This document shows, in pieces, positions 22,722-64,000 of a stretch of DNA of 64,000 nucleotides (the first letter of the stretch is position 1; every line of letters starts with the position of its first letter). Below the pieces are notes generated by a model, which had not been told where the DNA came from, ran no database searches, and saw nothing but the letters and a program-made list of their open reading frames with translations. This DNA comes from Gordionus sp. m RMFG-2023. Taxonomy: Eukaryota > Nematomorpha > Gordioida > Chordodea > Parachordodidae. The stretch covers positions 8,533,561 to 8,597,560 of the forward strand of contig NC_088775.1 of assembly GCF_954871325.1 (NCBI RefSeq). The letters are read 5' to 3'. The position numbers and the translations under genes are program-made.

Positions 22722-25604
22722 ATGAAAGACCATAGTATTAGGATGATTTCCTTAAATATAAGATCGCTAAGTGACAAACTCACAATTCTTAGGCAAACTA
22801 TAAACGATCAACGATACGACATCCTCCTTCTACAAGAAACTCACTTGAAAGAAACGGAAGTAAGAAATCTCTTAGAATACACCTTATACTGCAGCTCGAA
22901 TGCTGAACATGTTTGGGCAGGTGTAGCAATCTTAATCCATAACAAACTAATTAAATATGTAAGCTTTAATCCAATTTCCAGTCGCATTTGCTGTCTTACC
23001 TTAAATATTGGTTACAAGAAAATTCACCTGTTCAATATTTATTCACCACATAATAATAAAGTTTTTTACATAGAGCTGGAAAATATCTTAAAAGAACTAC
23101 CTCATCGAGATAGTATCATATTAGCTGGCGATTTCAATGCCTCGGTTGGGAAGCCTAACAATTCTACCTGCCTCGGGAACGCCACTCTAGTACAAAGTAC
23201 GAACACTAATGGCAAAAAACTAATAGAAATCTGTGAACACTTCAATTTGAAAATAGGAAATACCTTCTTCAATCATCCTAACCATCACACCATGACCTAC
23301 AAAAGCCCATCTTTTGGCACTACCTCACAAATTGATTTCTTTGTAATTTCCAACAATATATTTAAGTGGGTGAAGGACATCAAAGTCATCAGTAAACTGA
23401 ACTTCACCTTATTTACGGACCATTACCCACTAGGATGCGAGCTAAGGATAAAAAATACCATTTTTCCAAACCGAAATCAACATAACCACCTTAACTCTAC
23501 ACACTTCATAATGAGGAAAGACTTGGCACAGATGAATGATCCGGTTATAAAGGAAGAGTTCATCACCAATCTAACAACATGGAGAAACACCCAAAATGGC
23601 ATGATCAATCCTTATATAACTTGGAAGGATATGAAACTAAGTTTATCAAGCTGTATGAATTCATGCTTAAGACCACGAATTAAGCGTAAAGAATGGCTAT
23701 CCCCTTCAACAATACAGATAATTAAAAACTTAACAACAAATATCTCCTATAACCAATATACTAAACACCACAGAAGGTACATAATTCACTGCATAAGAAC
23801 AGATAAAAGATATTTTATTGCCAACTTATCTAGATCCATACAATATAGCTTTGACAACAATAATATTTACAAGGCTTTCCAATCTCTTAAGTTACTCACT
23901 ACCTTTAAATCCAATCCTCTACCAAGATTACACATTGAAAATAATAAAATTATAACGGACCCCAGGGAACAATTAGCGATATGGACAGACCATTACATGA
24001 ACCTTTACAGAACAAGATGGCCTAAACCATTATGTGACTATCCTTTCCAACCACCTAATCGGAACCTGAACAGAATAGATATAATCAATGCCATTAAAAG
24101 ACTAAAAACCCATAAAGCAGCCGGAATCGATGGGATTTTTGCGGAACTTTGGAAGATAGATGCTGATTTAAGTGCTAGTCTACTGCTTCCCCTCTTTAAT
24201 GAGATATGGAATACTGGCAATTTCCCAGAGGAATGGATGACATCGATAATACTTAATTTCCCTAAAAATAAGAACCCGACTAGCCTGAAGGACTACAGAG
24301 GAATTGCACTGATCCCAGTTACCCTAAAAATGTTCACGTATATTATAGCCGTCAGGATTAAACCAATCATCGATGGAAACCTCTCAAACGCCATCACATC
24401 ATATAGGAAGGGCAGGAACACGACGGAACTAACCATGGCGCTTAAGGTTATTCTGGAGAAAGCTAGAATGCATAAGTCCCCAATATTTGCCCTAATGATT
24501 GATCTAAGTCAAGCCTTTGACTCCATCATACAGCATAAGATCTGGCCCTTACTGGAGGACATAGGAATAGATAAACATCTGATTTCGCTTATAAAAATAA
24601 TATACGATAATCATAACGTGATACCACAACATCTGAACTTAAAATCACAACCATTTAAGGCCAACAGAGGACTGAAACAAGGATGCATTTTATCACCTAT
24701 GCTATTTAATGTAATAATGAACGATATTCTGAATAAATCCTTCAAACAAGAACATGCTCTTAACCCTCGATATCTGAATCAACAATATGATAATAACATA
24801 CACAACTCTCTAAATTTTCTATGCTATGCCGATGATGTATGCATATTAGCTAACTCTGAGTACAAATTAAGAAACTTGCTGTCATTGTTTGTCAAAAATT
24901 GCTTTGGATACGGACTGAAAGTCAACTACTCAAAGACAAAGTTAATTGTATCCAATATCCCTCTATATAACAGCGACCCCTTTAACTTTGAGGATAATGT
25001 GGTGGATACGGTCTCGGATTTTAAGTACCTAGGAACCAGAATAATGTCATTAGGCACCACCATTTTGGATACTAAGTCGAGGACCAACAAGGCCAGATCC
25101 CGATATCATCAGCTAACTAAATTATGGTCGTCCAACCAGATATCTACGAACCTAAAAATAAGACTCTTTAAATCCCTAATTCTACCCATCTTAACATACG
25201 GGTTGGAAACATGGCAGGACACTAAAAGCAACATCAACACATCCCAGACCTTCATAAACAAGTGCTTAAGAAGAATCACTAAAACTTACTATCCATACAA
25301 CACCCCAAACACAACTCTCTGGAACAGGTGCGACATCCTACCTATCAAAAGACTCATTCCTTTGAGGAGATTAGAATTACTCGGCCACTGCTTAAGACAT
25401 TCACGAGATAATATGATATTTTCGTCCATGGAGTTGACCCCGGATTATGGAAGGCGAAGAATCCCCAAATACTACTGGCTGGCAAAATGTCTGAAGGACA
25501 TGGACTTGATCAATCTTACGTTTATAGATTTTCTTGCACTCAGCAAAAACAAGAAACATTTAAAGGAACATCTGCAATACATGCTTAAATATGGTTTAAA
25601 CTAG
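22722..25604 (+). CDS. LINE polyprotein: AP-like endonuclease and reverse transcriptase
   Basis: 960 residues without interruption. Residues 1-235 form an APE-type endonuclease, with the ISLNIRSL start motif, LLQETH (catalytic Glu), LAGDFNASVG (Asp/Asn metal site), IDFFVIS, and the terminal TDHYPLGCEL (Asp-His). Residues about 435-790 form the RT, with KAAGIDGI, DYRGIALIPV, the LMIDLSQAFD catalytic Asp, GLKQGCILSPMLFNVIMNDIL, the FLCYADDVCIL box and then DFKYLGTRI. The C-terminal thumb region has LPILTYGLETW and LLGHCLRHSRDN. The protein nicks target DNA and primes cDNA synthesis from its own RNA. All expected catalytic residues are present, so the copy may be active. No separate ORF1 is visible upstream. 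Confidence 0.95.
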   Translation: MKDHSIRMISLNIRSLSDKLTILRQTINDQRYDILLLQETHLKETEVRNLLEYTLYCSSNAEHVWAGVAILIHNKLIKYVSFNPISSRICCLTLNIGYKKIHLFNIYSPHNNKVFYIELENILKELPHRDSIILAGDFNASVGKPNNSTCLGNATLVQSTNTNGKKLIEICEHFNLKIGNTFFNHPNHHTMTYKSPSFGTTSQIDFFVISNNIFKWVKDIKVISKLNFTLFTDHYPLGCELRIKNTIFPNRNQHNHLNSTHFIMRKDLAQMNDPVIKEEFITNLTTWRNTQNGMINPYITWKDMKLSLSSCMNSCLRPRIKRKEWLSPSTIQIIKNLTTNISYNQYTKHHRRYIIHCIRTDKRYFIANLSRSIQYSFDNNNIYKAFQSLKLLTTFKSNPLPRLHIENNKIITDPREQLAIWTDHYMNLYRTRWPKPLCDYPFQPPNRNLNRIDIINAIKRLKTHKAAGIDGIFAELWKIDADLSASLLLPLFNEIWNTGNFPEEWMTSIILNFPKNKNPTSLKDYRGIALIPVTLKMFTYIIAVRIKPIIDGNLSNAITSYRKGRNTTELTMALKVILEKARMHKSPIFALMIDLSQAFDSIIQHKIWPLLEDIGIDKHLISLIKIIYDNHNVIPQHLNLKSQPFKANRGLKQGCILSPMLFNVIMNDILNKSFKQEHALNPRYLNQQYDNNIHNSLNFLCYADDVCILANSEYKLRNLLSLFVKNCFGYGLKVNYSKTKLIVSNIPLYNSDPFNFEDNVVDTVSDFKYLGTRIMSLGTTILDTKSRTNKARSRYHQLTKLWSSNQISTNLKIRLFKSLILPILTYGLETWQDTKSNINTSQTFINKCLRRITKTYYPYNTPNTTLWNRCDILPIKRLIPLRRLELLGHCLRHSRDNMIFSSMELTPDYGRRRIPKYYWLAKCLKDMDLINLTFIDFLALSKNKKHLKEHLQYMLKYGLN

Positions 25605-26112
25605 AGCAGGAATCGTGGACGTATCAGACTATTTCTCACACTGCCTTATTTCCAATCTCTTATCCCCAGTCTAATGACAACTTATGTTTTGGCGCATTAG
25701 GAATTATGATTTTTGACGAAGTCAATGATAATCTTAAAACCGTGAATATTGATAATGATAACGATCTCCAGGCTCAATATAATAATGATAATAGTGAATA
25801 ACATGGATTCTATAGACATTGCGTTATCTTCCAAGGATATACTTACCAAACATTAAGAAATTTTTTTTTCCCATCTCTTAAATCTAACCAGGTGTCAGGT
25901 ACATTATTATTATTAATATTAGCTACAATTCTTAACACTATTTTGCCGGTAACGGAACTAATAGATCCCCTCTTTCTTACTCCTCTCTTCTTTACTATGC
26001 TAGCTGACTACATAGTGGTACCGTCCACTATAATAAAACGGGTATACATCATGTATAGGATCTATATACTAGTGAATATACATGGTGCACGCTACAACTC
26101 CTGGTGGGTGAT

Positions 26113-26135
26113 GAAATTGCACTTCGTGCAATTTC
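26113..26135 (+). promoter_or_regulatory. perfect 3'-terminal hairpin of the LINE
   Basis: GAAATTGCAC and GTGCAATTTC form a perfect 10-bp stem around a 3-nt TTC loop, about 25 nt before the element's end. Stringent LINEs use a 3' stem-loop for RT recognition, so this is the likely RT-binding signal. Confidence 0.8.
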
Positions 26136-26146
26136 TGGTGTGGTAA

Positions 26147-26162
26147 TGAATGAATGAATGAA
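26147..26162 (+). repeat. TGAA tail of the LINE
   Basis: Four consecutive TGAA units end the element in place of a poly(A) tail. Confidence 0.85.
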
Positions 26163-26173
26163 TTAAATTTTAT
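26161..26173. repeat. probable LINE target-site duplication, 3' copy
   Basis: AATTAAATTTTAT directly after the TGAA tail, identical to 22432-22444. Confidence 0.65.
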
Positions 26174-26292
26174 ATTTATGTCGTTTCGGGAATTTTTTTT
26201 AATTTGCATATTCTATACTTAGCAGTATAACATTTGTATATATTTTATTATCTCACCTGGAAATATTTTTTCATATTAATATATTTAATACC
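26174..26292 (+). promoter_or_regulatory. short gap between LINE and the neurobeachin-type start codon
   Basis: Only about 120 bases separate the LINE insertion from the ATG at 26293. An in-frame stop TAA at 26200-26202 lies upstream of the start, with no other in-frame ATG between, which favours 26293 as the start if this is the first coding exon. No TATA box or splice acceptor can be assigned with confidence. Confidence 0.4.
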
Positions 26293-63436
<37,144 letters not shown>

Positions 63437-64000
63437 GTTTGTTTTTTTTTCTTCTTTTTTTAAAAAAATAATTATTAGAAATCGGCCCGCACCTATAAAT
63501 AAAGAGATTCTCTAAGAAAGAGGAAAAGTTTATCGAGGGAGGAAGTTCCCCACTAATGAAAGATTATCTTAAAGTTTTCTTGCGGAATTACCCAAAAAAG
63601 TCACGAATTTTCTCATAATACTCCCTGTAAAATATATTTATTATTGACAAGCGGGGAAGGTCTTGCCCTAAAAATTGTTAGGGTCACTCTATTACTCGGT
63701 ATTGAGGGGAATAACCTGTAGAATGTGTATTAGTCTGTGTAGAATATTGACTTATAATATTTCTTTTTACTAAGATGTGTAACTTTTTTTTATTTAAATC
63801 TTTACGCGAAATCTATATATAAAAATATATTTAATTTTCAGTCTCAAGTAAAACATTTTGTAAAAAAGTAATATAAATTGATTCGGTAATTACAAGTAAT
63901 AGTAAAAAGACTAGGTAATATATTAATATAATACGTAAATTGATTAAGTAATCACAATTTGTTACTAATCTGTAACATTTATATCGTTTCAGCTAACTAA
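63437..64000 (+). other. start of intron 22, cut by the window end
   Basis: AT-rich with no exon. The window stops in CTAACTAA, which fits a branch-point consensus just before an acceptor outside the window. Using the CAG at 63991-63993 as acceptor would give an immediate in-frame stop, so it is unlikely to be the true one. Confidence 0.5.

Larger units (their letters stand above)
22445..26160 (+). mobile_element. apparently full-length LINE (single EN-RT ORF)
   Basis: The element has a 5' UTR of about 277 bp with a strong hairpin (22635-22694), an unbroken 2883-bp ORF, a 3' UTR of about 550 bp, a perfect 10-bp hairpin at 26113-26135, and a short TGAA tail. The 13-mer AATTAAATTTTAT occurs at 22432-22444 and again at 26161-26173, directly outside the proposed ends, and is the probable target-site duplication. 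Single-ORF structure with an AP-type endonuclease and RT, plus a microsatellite-like tail instead of poly(A), resembles RTE-like LINEs. The clade needs a tree. The intact ORF and matching duplication suggest a young insertion. It sits 132 bp upstream of the neurobeachin-type start codon, in the same orientation. Confidence 0.88.

Noticed and set aside
24038-24220. 60-codon minus-strand frame
   Set aside because: Antisense shadow of the LINE ORF.
25892-26146. 84-codon frame after the LINE ORF
   Set aside because: Lies in the LINE 3' UTR, has no domain and ends in the 3' hairpin; most likely chance.
63991-64000. CAG at 63991-63993 as acceptor for the next exon
   Set aside because: With the phase-1 donor of exon 22 it gives Ala-Asn-stop. 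CTAACTAA looks more like a branch point.

Overview
The window is eukaryotic, very AT-rich DNA that I read as coming from an invertebrate animal. Its main gene is split into many exons and reads clearly as a neurobeachin/LRBA-type BEACH protein. The rest is a dense, layered set of transposon remains. Nothing in the sequence fixes the species. Introns range from about 41-44 bp to about 15 kb, and there are no bacterial-type operons.

Layout. 1-1464: 3' half of a decayed reverse-transcriptase element (plus strand). 1465-3900: AT-rich spacer with a degenerate short-period repeat and a GGGCTTGG-type repeat. About 3900-16810: remains of a Ty3/gypsy-like LTR element (gag zinc knuckle and protease parts), arranged as a large inverted repeat. 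That inverted repeat is itself tandemly duplicated (copy A about 4870-12450, copy B about 12450-16810). Copy A was hit by a hAT transposon (5066-6632, 8-bp TSD) and a MULE transposon (10019-11632, 9-bp TSD). Copy B keeps the matching empty site for each. 16811-22431: AT-rich spacer with a non-autonomous hAT-like element, a 29-bp tandem repeat and a small MITE. 22445-26160: an apparently whole LINE with an unbroken 960-residue endonuclease/reverse-transcriptase ORF, a 5' hairpin, a perfect 3' hairpin, a TGAA tail and a probable 13-bp TSD.

26293 to beyond 64000: the neurobeachin-type gene on the plus strand. I could place 22 exons (4204 coding nt, about 1401 residues) in one continuous frame. 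They cover the N-terminal helical region, the concanavalin-like lectin domain and the ARM-like/DUF4704 region. The PH-BEACH and WD40 end lies beyond the window. Compared with vertebrate NBEA/LRBA the protein has two large insertions (exons 14 and 18), and the long linker that carries the PKA-binding region in NBEA is almost absent.

The 14.9-kb intron 2 holds an LTR-element pol fossil, a hAT-type transposase remnant, the 5' half of the same reverse-transcriptase family seen at position 1, a complete-ended but internally deleted hAT element (36551-37873), a duplicated minisatellite-like block, and a MADF-like antisense gene or remnant with its own 44-bp intron. Later introns carry MITEs whose ends resemble those of the 36.5-kb hAT element, and a 26-copy TAGA microsatellite.
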